Shown here: in pieces, positions 1 through 7,573 of the stretch
Layout of the letters: every line of letters begins with the position of its first letter
Position numbering within the stretch: the stretch's first letter is position 1
Assembly (NCBI GenBank): GCA_021155205.1
Contig: JAJNPS010000009.1
Coordinates: forward strand, 62,001 to 126,000
From: Rhodobacterales bacterium
Lineage (GTDB): Bacteria; Pseudomonadota; Alphaproteobacteria; Rhodobacterales; Rhodobacteraceae
Direction: 5' to 3'
Length of the DNA: 64,000 bases
Program-made: the position numbers and the translations under genes
The notes under the pieces: model-generated
The model's database searches: none
What the model was told of the DNA's origin: nothing
What the model saw: the letters and a program-made list of their open reading frames with translations, nothing else

Positions 1-88
1 GGTTGCGGCGCTGGCGTGACCGGCCAGCCGCCTTGCGCCTGCCGCGCAATTGGCACAGCATTGGGACAACCCGAAAAGGACCAGGCCC

Positions 89-1255
89 ATGCCCGTCAAG
101 AACCGCTTTGCCGAAATGCTGCCCGAGATCACCGCCTGGAGGCATGATTTCCACGCCCATCCCGAACTTTTGTTCGACACCCACCGCACCTCGGCGCGGG
201 TGGCGGACCTGCTGCGGTCGTTTGGCTGTGACGAAGTGGCGACCGGCATCGGGCGCACCGGCGTTGTCGGTGTGATCCGGGGACGGACCGACCGCAAGGG
301 CCGCGTCATCGGCCTGCGCGCCGACATGGACGCGCTGCCGATCACCGAGGCGACGGGGCTGGCCTATGCCTCGACCGTTCCGGGGCGAATGCATGCCTGC
401 GGGCACGACGGCCATACCGCGATGCTGCTCGGGGCGGCGAAATACCTGGCCGAAACGCGGAATTTCGACGGCACGACCGTGGTCATCTTTCAGCCGGCCG
501 AAGAGGGCGGCGGCGGCGGGCGCGAGATGGTGGCCGACGGCATGATGACCCGCTGGGGCATCCAGGAGGTTTACGGCATGCACAACTGGCCCGGCCTGCC
601 GGTGGGTGAATTCGCCATCCGGCCGGGGGCGACGATGGCCGCCGCCGATTACATCGACATCACGGTGACGGGCAGGGGCGGCCATGCGGCCTACCCGCAT
701 GACTGCATCGACACCACGGTCGTTGCAGCCCATATCATCGTGGCGCTGCAGACCATTGTGTCGCGCAATGCCGACCCGCTGGCCTGTCTGGTGGTGTCGG
801 TCTGCACGGTGGAGACCGACAGCAGCGCCCGCAATGTGATCCCGCAGGCCGTGCGGATGTCTGGCACCGTGCGCACGATGGACCCGCGGGTGCAGGACAT
901 GGCCGAACGGCGCATCGCCGAGATCGTTGAAGGCACCGCCCGGACCTTTGGCGCGGTGGCGACGCTGACCTATACCCGCAACTACCCCGCCACCGTGAAC
1001 ACGCCAGAAAACACCGGCTATGCGGTCGATGTCGCCCGTGCGGTGTCGGGCCGCGTCGATCCGATGTACCCCCCCAGCATGGGGGCCGAGGATTTCAGTT
1101 TCATGCTGAACGAACGGCCCGGAGCCTATATCTTTCTGGGCAATGGCGACACCGCCAATGTGCATCACCCCGCCTATACCTTTGACGACGCGGCCCTGCC
1201 GTTCGGGGCAAGCTGGTATGCCGGGATGGTCGAGACGCGGATGCCGGTCGCCTGA
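89..1255 (+). CDS. M20 family metal-dependent amidohydrolase (hippurate hydrolase/aminoacylase type)
   Basis: A 388-residue cytoplasmic peptidase-M20 amidohydrolase. These enzymes cleave N-acyl amino acids or aminoacyl aromatic amides with a dinuclear metal centre. Visible ligand motifs are HACGHDGHT, PAEEG and MHNWPG, plus GAEDFSF and VHHPAY near the C-terminus. The GRGGHAAYP segment belongs to the lid/dimerisation domain. I chose ATG at 89 because AAAAGGA precedes it by about 9 bases; an in-frame TTG at 50 lacks a ribosome site. Bases 2-19 read as the last codons of another plus-strand gene (VAALA then TGA), too short to name. The neighbouring cluster degrades an aromatic amine acid, so this enzyme may release that acid from an amide conjugate; this is inference, and the substrate cannot be read from the sequence. 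Confidence 0.85.
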   Translation: MPVKNRFAEMLPEITAWRHDFHAHPELLFDTHRTSARVADLLRSFGCDEVATGIGRTGVVGVIRGRTDRKGRVIGLRADMDALPITEATGLAYASTVPGRMHACGHDGHTAMLLGAAKYLAETRNFDGTTVVIFQPAEEGGGGGREMVADGMMTRWGIQEVYGMHNWPGLPVGEFAIRPGATMAAADYIDITVTGRGGHAAYPHDCIDTTVVAAHIIVALQTIVSRNADPLACLVVSVCTVETDSSARNVIPQAVRMSGTVRTMDPRVQDMAERRIAEIVEGTARTFGAVATLTYTRNYPATVNTPENTGYAVDVARAVSGRVDPMYPPSMGAEDFSFMLNERPGAYIFLGNGDTANVHHPAYTFDDAALPFGASWYAGMVETRMPVA

Positions 1256-1266
1256 CGGACCTTGGA

Positions 1267-2385
1267 TCAGCCCGCCTGCAACAGGGGTGCCGCGTCATAG
1301 CGGCCCGCCAGGTGCGGTGGGGCATTCCGAGCAAGGTCTGCCAGCGTCTGCCGAACGCGGTCGCGCCCGTGAAGGTCAAGCATTTCAAAGGGTCCGCGCG
1401 GAAAGTTCATTCCCAGCCTCAGCGCGGTGTCGATGTCAGCGGCAGCCGGTCCGCCCGCCGCGACAAGCCAGGCCGCCTCGTTCACCAGTGTCGCCTCGAT
1501 GCGCAGGGCGATGGCGGCAGCATCGGCGGGGGCGGCGGGCATGGTCTGCGGGTACAGCAACCCGATTCCCGACTTGCGCCCCAGATGCCCCGAAAGAACC
1601 CTGCGGCGCAGGGCGGCAAAGGGATAATAGCGGGGGTGCCGGTCGAATGCTGCGTAGATCGTCTCGGTCGCGGCCAGATGCACATCGGTGCCGATCAGGT
1701 CGATCAGCCCCAGCGGACCCAGACGGTAGCCCGCCGCCAGCATCGCGCCGTCGATGTCGGCGGGGCTGCGACCCTCTTCCAGCAGCGCCAGCGCCTCGCC
1801 GTAAAAGGGCCGCGCGCAGCGGTTGACGACAAAGCCCGGACTGTCCGCGCAGGCGATCACGGTCTTGCCGGCGGTCTCTGTGACCTGCCGCGCAAGGGTT
1901 GCCGCGGCGGGGTCCGTAACCGGAAGGGTGACAAGTTCCACCAGCCGCATCGCCGGGGGCGGGTTGAAGAAATGCAGGCCCACCAGCCGTCCGGGGCGGG
2001 TCAGCGCGGTGGCAAGGTCGCCCACGCCCAGCGACGAAGTGTTGGTGGCGAGGGTGGCACCCGGCGACAGCACGGATTCCATCTGCGCCAGCAGGGCGGA
2101 TTTGGCGGCCTTGTCCTCGACAATCGCCTCGATGGCCAGGTCAGCCGCCGCGAGGGCGTCCAGATCGTCCACCACGCGAAAGCGGTCCAGCGCCGCCGCC
2201 GCATCGTCGGGCGTCAAGCGGCCCGATGTGACCCGCGATGAAAGCGCCCGCGACAGGCCGTCGCGCGCGGTGGCACGGGCGTTGCTGCCGGCATCGGTGC
2301 CAAGCACTGCAAACCCTGCCGTGACATAGACCTGCGCGATCCCCAGACCCATCGCGCCAAGTCCGATCACGGCAATCGTCGTCAT
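1267..2385 (-). CDS. 3-hydroxyacyl-CoA dehydrogenase, NAD-dependent
   Basis: A 372-residue protein of the 3-hydroxyacyl-CoA dehydrogenase family, oxidising a 3-hydroxyacyl-CoA to the 3-oxoacyl-CoA. The N-terminus has the dinucleotide fingerprint IGLGAMGLGIAQ (residues 7-18). The family motifs NTSSLGVGDLA, LHFFNPPPAMRLVELV (catalytic His and Glu) and DSPGFVVNR follow, and the C-terminal part looks like a second helical dehydrogenase domain, as in fused two-domain forms. The start ATG overlaps the stop of the upstream hydratase gene as ATGA, so the pair is one transcription unit, divergent from the 2-aminobenzoyl-CoA operon. In that context it is likely a lower-pathway beta-oxidation enzyme acting on ring-cleavage products. 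Confidence 0.9.
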   Translation of the reverse strand: MTTIAVIGLGAMGLGIAQVYVTAGFAVLGTDAGSNARATARDGLSRALSSRVTSGRLTPDDAAAALDRFRVVDDLDALAAADLAIEAIVEDKAAKSALLAQMESVLSPGATLATNTSSLGVGDLATALTRPGRLVGLHFFNPPPAMRLVELVTLPVTDPAAATLARQVTETAGKTVIACADSPGFVVNRCARPFYGEALALLEEGRSPADIDGAMLAAGYRLGPLGLIDLIGTDVHLAATETIYAAFDRHPRYYPFAALRRRVLSGHLGRKSGIGLLYPQTMPAAPADAAAIALRIEATLVNEAAWLVAAGGPAAADIDTALRLGMNFPRGPFEMLDLHGRDRVRQTLADLARNAPPHLAGRYDAAPLLQAG

Positions 2386-3140
2386 TGACCCCTGAACTCC
2401 GGCTTGCGGCGTTCGCGAAAGGCGCGGATGCCTTCGGTCTTGTCGGCGCTGTCCAGCAGCGCCTCGAACCCCGCGCGTTCGTCCTTGAAGGCCAGCCGCG
2501 CCTCGGCACCGTTGACCAGCGCGCGCTTGGCCGCATTCATCGCCAAGGGTGCGCGCGCGGCAATGCGGGCGGCCAGAACCTCGGCCTCGTCCACGGCGGA
2601 TCCCGCGACGCGCCAGGCGCAAAGACCCCAGGCTTCGGCCTGCGCGGCGTCGATGATCTCGCCTGTCAGCACCATGCGCGCCGCACGAGCCGGACCGATG
2701 CGCGCAAGCAGCCGCTGGCCGCCCCCCGCGCCGGGGATCAGGCCCAGATTGCTTTCCGGCAGGCCCAGCCGCGCCGTGCCGCCGACCACCATCAGGTCCG
2801 CCATCAGCGCCAGTTCCAGCCCGCCGCCAAGCGCAAAGCCGTCGACCGCCGCGATCAGGGGCTTGGGAAAGGCGCGGATCGACGACCAGGCGGCATTGCG
2901 GGGATCGTGGATCGCCTGATCGCGGGTCTTGGCCGCGATCTCGTTGACATCAGCCCCGGCGGCAAAATTGCCGTCTGCACCGCAGATCATCACCGCATGG
3001 CACGACGGGTTGGTCGCCAGACAGTCCAGCGTCGCCGCCAATGCGGACAAAAGGTCCGTGGTCAGCGCATTCGTCGCGTCGGGACGATTGAGCGTCAGGC
3101 GGGTCCAGCCCGCAAAGTGATCAACCAGCAGCACGTCCAT
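2382..3140 (-). CDS. Enoyl-CoA hydratase, canonical crotonase with both catalytic glutamates
   Basis: A 252-residue crotonase-fold protein. Both hydratase glutamates are present: Glu109 in GGGLELALMAD and Glu129 in GLPESNLGLIPGAGG. The oxyanion-hole segment NFAAGADV lies at residues 58-65. Length and motifs fit a true enoyl-CoA hydratase adding water to a 2-enoyl-CoA. It is first in a two-gene unit with the 3-hydroxyacyl-CoA dehydrogenase and starts at an ATG 101 bases from the divergent operon. With that dehydrogenase it makes the hydration/oxidation pair of a beta-oxidation spiral. It contrasts with the second crotonase at 6679, which lacks both glutamates. Confidence 0.9.
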   Translation of the reverse strand: MDVLLVDHFAGWTRLTLNRPDATNALTTDLLSALAATLDCLATNPSCHAVMICGADGNFAAGADVNEIAAKTRDQAIHDPRNAAWSSIRAFPKPLIAAVDGFALGGGLELALMADLMVVGGTARLGLPESNLGLIPGAGGGQRLLARIGPARAARMVLTGEIIDAAQAEAWGLCAWRVAGSAVDEAEVLAARIAARAPLAMNAAKRALVNGAEARLAFKDERAGFEALLDSADKTEGIRAFRERRKPEFRGQ

Positions 3141-3241
3141 GGCGGCATCATGCGCCGGTGGCGGGAAAATTCAAGCAAAAAACTTTAAACTTGAAATTGT
3201 TTTTTTGCAGTGGCACGCTGTCGGGGATACAGGAGCCATGG
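3141..3241. promoter_or_regulatory. AT-rich divergent control region of the aminobenzoyl-CoA cluster
   Basis: These 101 bases separate the two divergent transcription units and are strikingly AT-rich against their surroundings. Two nested inverted repeats can be read. TTCAAG at 3170-3175 pairs with CTTGAA at 3190-3195. GCAAAAAAC at 3175-3183 pairs with GTTTTTTTGC at 3199-3208 with one extra T. A MarR-type regulator is encoded in the rightward operon, and such regulators usually bind palindromes between divergent genes, so this is the likely operator. That is inference from position and symmetry. AGGAG at 3231-3235 is the ribosome site of the next gene. Confidence 0.55.
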
Positions 3242-5527
3242 ATGAACATCCTTTGCCTCGGGGGCGGCCCCGCCGGCCTATACTTTGCGATCTCGATGAA
3301 GCTGCGCGATCCGTCGCACCGGGTGACGGTGCTGGAGCGCAACCGCGCGAATGACACCTTTGGCTGGGGCGTCGTGCTGTCGGACGACAGTCTGGGACGG
3401 CTTGCAGCCAACGATCCGGTGAGTGCGGCCGCCATCCGGGGCCAGTTCGCCTATTGGGACGACATCGCCGTGGTGCATGGCGGGGTGCGCACGGTGTCAG
3501 GCGGGCACGGCTTTGCCGGCATCGGGCGCAAGGCGCTGTTGATCCTGCTGCAGGCGCGCGCGCGCGATCTGGGCGTGGACCTGCGGTTCGAGACCGAGTT
3601 CAGGACGGCCGAGGAATATCGCGGCCAGTACGACCTTGTGGTCGCGACCGATGGCCTGAATTCCACGGTGCGGCGCGAATACGCGGAGGTGTTCCAGCCC
3701 GACATCGATACGCGCAAATGCAAGTTCGTCTGGCTGGGCACCCATGCCAAGTTCGACGACGCGTTCACCTTCATCTTCGAAAAGACCCCGCATGGCTGGG
3801 TCTGGGCGCATGTCTACCAGTTCGACGACCAGACGGCGACCTTCATCGTCGAATGCCTGCCGGAAACGTGGGAGGCGTGGGGTTTCCCCGCGATGACCAA
3901 GGAAGAGACGGTCGAGACCTGTCGCCGGATATTTGCCGCGCATCTCGGTGGCCACGACCTGATGTCGAACGCGGCCCATCTGCGCGGCTCGGCGGTCTGG
4001 ATGCAATTTCCCCGCGTGATCTGCCAGCGCTGGTACCACCAGAATGTCGTTCTGATGGGCGATGCGGCGGCGACGGCGCATTTCTCGGTGGGGTCGGGGA
4101 CCAAACTGGCGCTGGAATCGGCGATTGCGCTGGCAGACTACCTGCACACGGAACCGACGATGGAGGCGGCATTTCAGCGTTATCAGGAGGAACGCCGGGT
4201 CGAAGTGCTGCGCCTGCAATCGGCGGCGCGCAACAGTCTGGAATGGTTCGAAGAGGTAGAGCGCTATCTGGATATGCCGCCCGTCCAGTTCGCCTATTCG
4301 CTGCTGACCCGCAGCCAGCGGATTTCCCACGAAAACCTGCGCATGCGCGACCCTGAATGGCTGGCGGGGGCAGAGGCTTGGTTTCAGGGCCAAGCGGGCG
4401 GGAACGAGGGCCGCCGGCCGATGTTCGCGCCGTTCACCCTGCGGGGAATGCGGCTGGGCAACCGCGTCGTGGTCAGCCCGATGGCGCAGTACAAGGCGGT
4501 GGATGGCTGCCCGACTGACTGGCATTTCGTCCACTACGCCGAGCGGGCCAAGGGCGGGGCGGGGCTTGTCTTCACCGAGATGACCTGCGTGTCCGCGCAT
4601 GGCCGCATCACGCCGGGCTGTCCGGGGCTTTACGCGCCAAAGCATGAAGCGGCGTGGAAGCGGCTGGTCGATTTCGTCCATGCCGAGACGGACGCCAAAA
4701 TCTGCTGCCAGATCGGCCATTCGGGGCGCAAGGGATCGACCCGGGTGGGCTGGGAAGAGGACAACGCGCCGCTGCCGCGTGACAACTGGCCGGTGATGAG
4801 CGCGTCGGCGGTGCCGTGGTCGCCCGCCAACCAGATGCCGAAAGAAATGGACCGCGACGACATGGACAAGGTCCTGTTGCAGTTCGTCAAGGCGACGGAA
4901 ATGGCGGCGCGGGCAGGGTTCGACATGATCGAGCTGCACGCGGCACACGGATATCTGATCTCCAGCTTCATCAGCCCGGTGTCGAACCGGCGCACCGACG
5001 ACTACGGTGGCAGCCTGGAGAACCGGATGCGCTATCCCTTGGAAGTTTTTGCCGCGATGCGGGCGGAATGGCCGGGGGAACGGCCGATGTCGGTCCGGAT
5101 ATCGGCGAATGACTGGGTGGGCGCGGACGGCGTGACGGGCTCCGAGGCGGTCGAGATCGCGCGCGCCTTTGCCGGTGCCGGGGCGGATATCATCGACGTC
5201 AGCGCAGGCCAGACCTCGACCGAGGCGAAACCTGTCTATGGCCGGATGTTCCAGACGCCCTTCAGCGACCGCATCAGGAACGAGGCGGGGCTGGCGACGA
5301 TGGCGGTCGGCAACATCACCGAGGCGGATCAGGTGAACGGCATCCTGCTGGCAGGGCGCGCGGACCTTGTCTGTCTGGCGCGACCGCATCTTGCAGACCC
5401 CTACTGGACGCTTCATGCGGCCGTTGCGGCAGGGGATGAGGTAACCGGATGGCCGCTGCCTTATCTGGCAGGCCGCGATCAGGCGCGGCGACTGGTGGCC
5501 CGCGCGGCGGAGGTGATCCGTGCTTGA
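3242..5527 (+). CDS. 2-aminobenzoyl-CoA monooxygenase/reductase (bifunctional; annotated elsewhere as salicylyl-CoA 5-hydroxylase/oxidoreductase)
   Basis: A 761-residue two-domain flavoprotein. Residues 1 to about 385 form a salicylate-hydroxylase-like FAD monooxygenase with LGGGPAGLYFA near the start, DGLNSTVRREYAE, and VVLMGDAAATAHFSVGSG as the second FAD motif. From about residue 394 an Old Yellow Enzyme domain follows, with SPMAQYKAVDG, HAAHGYLISSFISPVSNRR and DDYGGSLENR. This fusion and length match anthraniloyl-CoA monooxygenase, which hydroxylates 2-aminobenzoyl-CoA and then reduces the dearomatised ring. The ATG at 3242 sits 6 bases after AGGAG; an upstream in-frame extension has no ribosome site. 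First gene of an eight-gene operon. Standalone salicylyl-CoA hydroxylases lack the C-terminal domain, so the aminobenzoyl assignment is preferred. Confidence 0.88.
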   Translation: MNILCLGGGPAGLYFAISMKLRDPSHRVTVLERNRANDTFGWGVVLSDDSLGRLAANDPVSAAAIRGQFAYWDDIAVVHGGVRTVSGGHGFAGIGRKALLILLQARARDLGVDLRFETEFRTAEEYRGQYDLVVATDGLNSTVRREYAEVFQPDIDTRKCKFVWLGTHAKFDDAFTFIFEKTPHGWVWAHVYQFDDQTATFIVECLPETWEAWGFPAMTKEETVETCRRIFAAHLGGHDLMSNAAHLRGSAVWMQFPRVICQRWYHQNVVLMGDAAATAHFSVGSGTKLALESAIALADYLHTEPTMEAAFQRYQEERRVEVLRLQSAARNSLEWFEEVERYLDMPPVQFAYSLLTRSQRISHENLRMRDPEWLAGAEAWFQGQAGGNEGRRPMFAPFTLRGMRLGNRVVVSPMAQYKAVDGCPTDWHFVHYAERAKGGAGLVFTEMTCVSAHGRITPGCPGLYAPKHEAAWKRLVDFVHAETDAKICCQIGHSGRKGSTRVGWEEDNAPLPRDNWPVMSASAVPWSPANQMPKEMDRDDMDKVLLQFVKATEMAARAGFDMIELHAAHGYLISSFISPVSNRRTDDYGGSLENRMRYPLEVFAAMRAEWPGERPMSVRISANDWVGADGVTGSEAVEIARAFAGAGADIIDVSAGQTSTEAKPVYGRMFQTPFSDRIRNEAGLATMAVGNITEADQVNGILLAGRADLVCLARPHLADPYWTLHAAVAAGDEVTGWPLPYLAGRDQARRLVARAAEVIRA

Positions 5528-6254
5528 GGGGCACCGCGTGCTGATCACGGGCGGCGGTTCGGGTGCCGGGGCAGACCTTGCGTGCGGGTTTGCGGCGGTG
5601 GGGGCAAAGCTCGTGATCGCCGGGCGGAGGCGCGAGGCGCTGGAGGCGGTGGCGGCGGCGACAGGGGCCGAGGTCGTGGTCGCGGATGTGACGGATGCGG
5701 GGTCGGTTGCGGCGATGTTCGCGGCGGCGGGGCCTTGCGACATCGTGATTGCCAATGCCGGTGCGGCGGACAGCGCGCCCTTTCTGCGAACGACCCTGGA
5801 CCAGTGGAACGCGATGATCGCGGTCAATCTGACGGGGGTTTTCCTGACCTTGCAGGCAGGTCTGCGGCAGATGACCGGGTGGGGTCGCCTGATCTCCGTC
5901 GCCTCGACCGCGGGCCTCAAGGGTTACGCCAAGATCGCGCCCTATGCGGCGGCCAAGCACGGAGTGATCGGCCTGACCCGGTCCCTGGCGCTGGAAGTGG
6001 CAAAGGGGCCGGTGACGGTAAATGCCTTGTGTCCGGGATTTCTCGACACGCCGATGACGGATCGGTCGGTGGCGGTGATCGCGGAAAAGACCGGGCGGAC
6101 ACTGGCGGAGGCGCGGGCGGCGCTGGAGGCGATGAACCCGCAAGGCCGGCTGATCCAGCCTGCCGAGGTGACGGCGGCGGCGCTGTGGCTCTGCGGGCCG
6201 GGATCCGAGGGCATCAACGGCCAGGCCATCGCCATCTCGGGGGGCGAGCCATGA
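5520..6254 (+). CDS. Short-chain dehydrogenase/reductase of the aminobenzoyl-CoA operon
   Basis: A 244-residue classical SDR. The cofactor motif TGGGSGAG is at residues 10-17, NAG follows at 79-81, and the catalytic set is Ser129, Tyr142 and Lys146 (YAAAK). The start is GTG at 5520, inside the end of the monooxygenase/reductase gene (8-base overlap), with GGAGG at 5509-5513. The ATG of the MarR gene overlaps its stop. The tight coupling suggests it reduces or oxidises an oxo/hydroxy group on the partly reduced ring or its ring-opened product; the exact substrate is inference. Confidence 0.85.
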   Translation: MLEGHRVLITGGGSGAGADLACGFAAVGAKLVIAGRRREALEAVAAATGAEVVVADVTDAGSVAAMFAAAGPCDIVIANAGAADSAPFLRTTLDQWNAMIAVNLTGVFLTLQAGLRQMTGWGRLISVASTAGLKGYAKIAPYAAAKHGVIGLTRSLALEVAKGPVTVNALCPGFLDTPMTDRSVAVIAEKTGRTLAEARAALEAMNPQGRLIQPAEVTAAALWLCGPGSEGINGQAIAISGGEP

Positions 6255-6682
6255 GCGACACCTCAAAGCGGCGGTTGAAGATGTGGATCAGGCTTCTGGG
6301 CGTGATGCGCGCGGCCGAAAGCCACCTGCGCGAGCATCTGCGGGTCAAGCACAGAACGACGCTGCCGCGGTTCGATGTGATGGCCGCCCTGTGGCGGCGG
6401 CGGGACGGGGTGACGATGTCGGAACTGTCGCGGATGCTTTTGGTGTCGAACGGCAATGCGACGACGGTGGTGGACCGGCTGGAAACCGACGGGTTCGTGC
6501 GCCGCACTCCGTCCGAGACGGACCGCCGCACCGTCTTTGTGGCGCTGACGCCCGAAGGACTGGCCGAATTCGAAGGACTGGCCGCGGGGCACGAGGCCGA
6601 GGTGGACAAGCTGTTCGCGTCGATGTCCGAGGCCGATCTTGAGGCGATGACGGAGATTCTGAAACGGATGGGCACGCGATGA
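6251..6682 (+). CDS. MarR-family transcriptional regulator
   Basis: A 143-residue MarR-type winged-helix regulator. The recognition region reads VTMSELSRMLLVSNGNATTV, followed by a wing with VRRTPSETDRRTVFV containing the family DxR signature. It lies inside the catabolic operon with ATGA overlaps on both sides. MarR proteins in aromatic-acid CoA pathways commonly bind a CoA-thioester intermediate, which lifts repression. By analogy this one probably controls the divergent region at 3141-3241, and possibly the palindrome at 7502-7526. The ligand is not visible in the sequence. Confidence 0.88.
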   Translation: MSDTSKRRLKMWIRLLGVMRAAESHLREHLRVKHRTTLPRFDVMAALWRRRDGVTMSELSRMLLVSNGNATTVVDRLETDGFVRRTPSETDRRTVFVALTPEGLAEFEGLAAGHEAEVDKLFASMSEADLEAMTEILKRMGTR

Positions 6683-7491
6683 CCAGCATGGCGGGACTGA
6701 AGCCGGACCACTTTCTGTGGGAGATCAGGGGCAGGGTGGCGCTGATCCGACTAAACCGGCCGGAGCGCAAGAACCCGTTGACCTTTGCGTCCTATGTCGA
6801 ATTGCGCGACACGTTCCGGTCGCTTGCCGCGGCCGGCGACGTGGATGTCGTGGTGTTCGCGTCGAACGGCGGGAATTTCTGCTCTGGTGGCGATGTGCAT
6901 GACATCATCGGGCCGCTGGTCGGGCTGCCGATGGCAGAGCTTTTGGCGTTCACCCGGCTGACCGGCGATCTGGTCAAGGCGATGCTGACCTGCGGCAAGC
7001 CGGTGATCGCTGCCGTGGACGGGGCGGCGGTGGGGGCGGGGGCGATCCTCGCCATGGCCGCCGACCTGCGGCTGGCCACCCCGGCGGCGCAATGCGCGTT
7101 CCTGTTCACCCGCGTCGGCCTGGCGGGCTGCGACATGGGGGCCTGTGCGATGCTGCCACGCATCATCGGCCAGGGTCGGGCGGCCGAGTTGTTGTACACC
7201 GGCCGGGTGATGACGGCGGCCGAAGGGCATGCCTGGGGGTTCTGGAACGCCCTGCATGGCGCCGAGGTTCTGGAGGCCGAGGCGCTGGCGCTGGCCGACC
7301 GGCTGGCGGCAGGTCCGACATTTGCCCATTCGGTGACAAAGACCCAATTGCTGCAGGAATGGGACATGGGGCTGCTGGCAGCGATCGAGGCCGAGGCCCA
7401 GGCGCAGGCAATCTGCATGCAGACCAAGGACTTCGCGCGCGCCTACCAGGCGTTCGTTGCCCGCGAAAAGCCTGTATTCGAAGGGGATTGA
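6679..7491 (+). CDS. Crotonase-fold enzyme lacking hydratase glutamates, with hydrolase-type aspartate
   Basis: A 270-residue crotonase-superfamily protein. The oxyanion-hole segment NFCSGGDVHD (66-75) and AVDGAAVGAGAILAMAAD are clear. At the two positions where hydratases carry catalytic glutamates this protein has Ile123 (GAGAILAMAAD) and Phe143 (CAFLFTRVGLAG). Asp152 in GLAGCDMGACAMLPR aligns with the nucleophilic Asp of 4-chlorobenzoyl-CoA dehalogenase (IGNDTATSYSL), as I recall that sequence. It is therefore unlikely to be a simple hydratase. In this operon a hydrolytic C-C (ring-opening) or other acyl-CoA reaction is a better guess. The second Met at 6688 is an alternative start. Confidence 0.85.
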   Translation: MTSMAGLKPDHFLWEIRGRVALIRLNRPERKNPLTFASYVELRDTFRSLAAAGDVDVVVFASNGGNFCSGGDVHDIIGPLVGLPMAELLAFTRLTGDLVKAMLTCGKPVIAAVDGAAVGAGAILAMAADLRLATPAAQCAFLFTRVGLAGCDMGACAMLPRIIGQGRAAELLYTGRVMTAAEGHAWGFWNALHGAEVLEAEALALADRLAAGPTFAHSVTKTQLLQEWDMGLLAAIEAEAQAQAICMQTKDFARAYQAFVAREKPVFEGD

Positions 7492-7501
7492 ACGTGCAGG
7501 C

Positions 7502-7526
7502 GAAAAATTTTCGACGAAAATTTTTC
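7502..7526. repeat. Perfect 25-base AT-rich palindrome inside the operon
   Basis: The arms are GAAAAATTTTCG (7502-7513) and its exact reverse complement (7515-7526), with a single A between. It occupies the only sizeable gap in the operon (7492-7573), just upstream of the acyl-CoA dehydrogenase. It could be an operator for an internal promoter, an mRNA-stabilising stem, or one of the short dispersed palindromes of this genome. The A/T-only core makes a classical terminator unlikely because no uridine run follows. Confidence 0.75.
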
Positions 7527-7573
7527 TGTTCGGCGCAGGGCCTGCGGTCCGGTCCATGGAAAGTGAAGACGTG

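Noticed and set aside
1312..2241. Long plus-strand open frame opposite the 3-hydroxyacyl-CoA dehydrogenase
   Set aside because: It is the antisense shadow of a clearly recognisable gene, has no domain and an arginine/glycine-rich composition typical of GC-rich reverse frames.
3497..5920. 807-codon minus-strand frame across the monooxygenase/reductase
   Set aside because: It covers a well-supported two-domain enzyme on the other strand and its translation has no family features.
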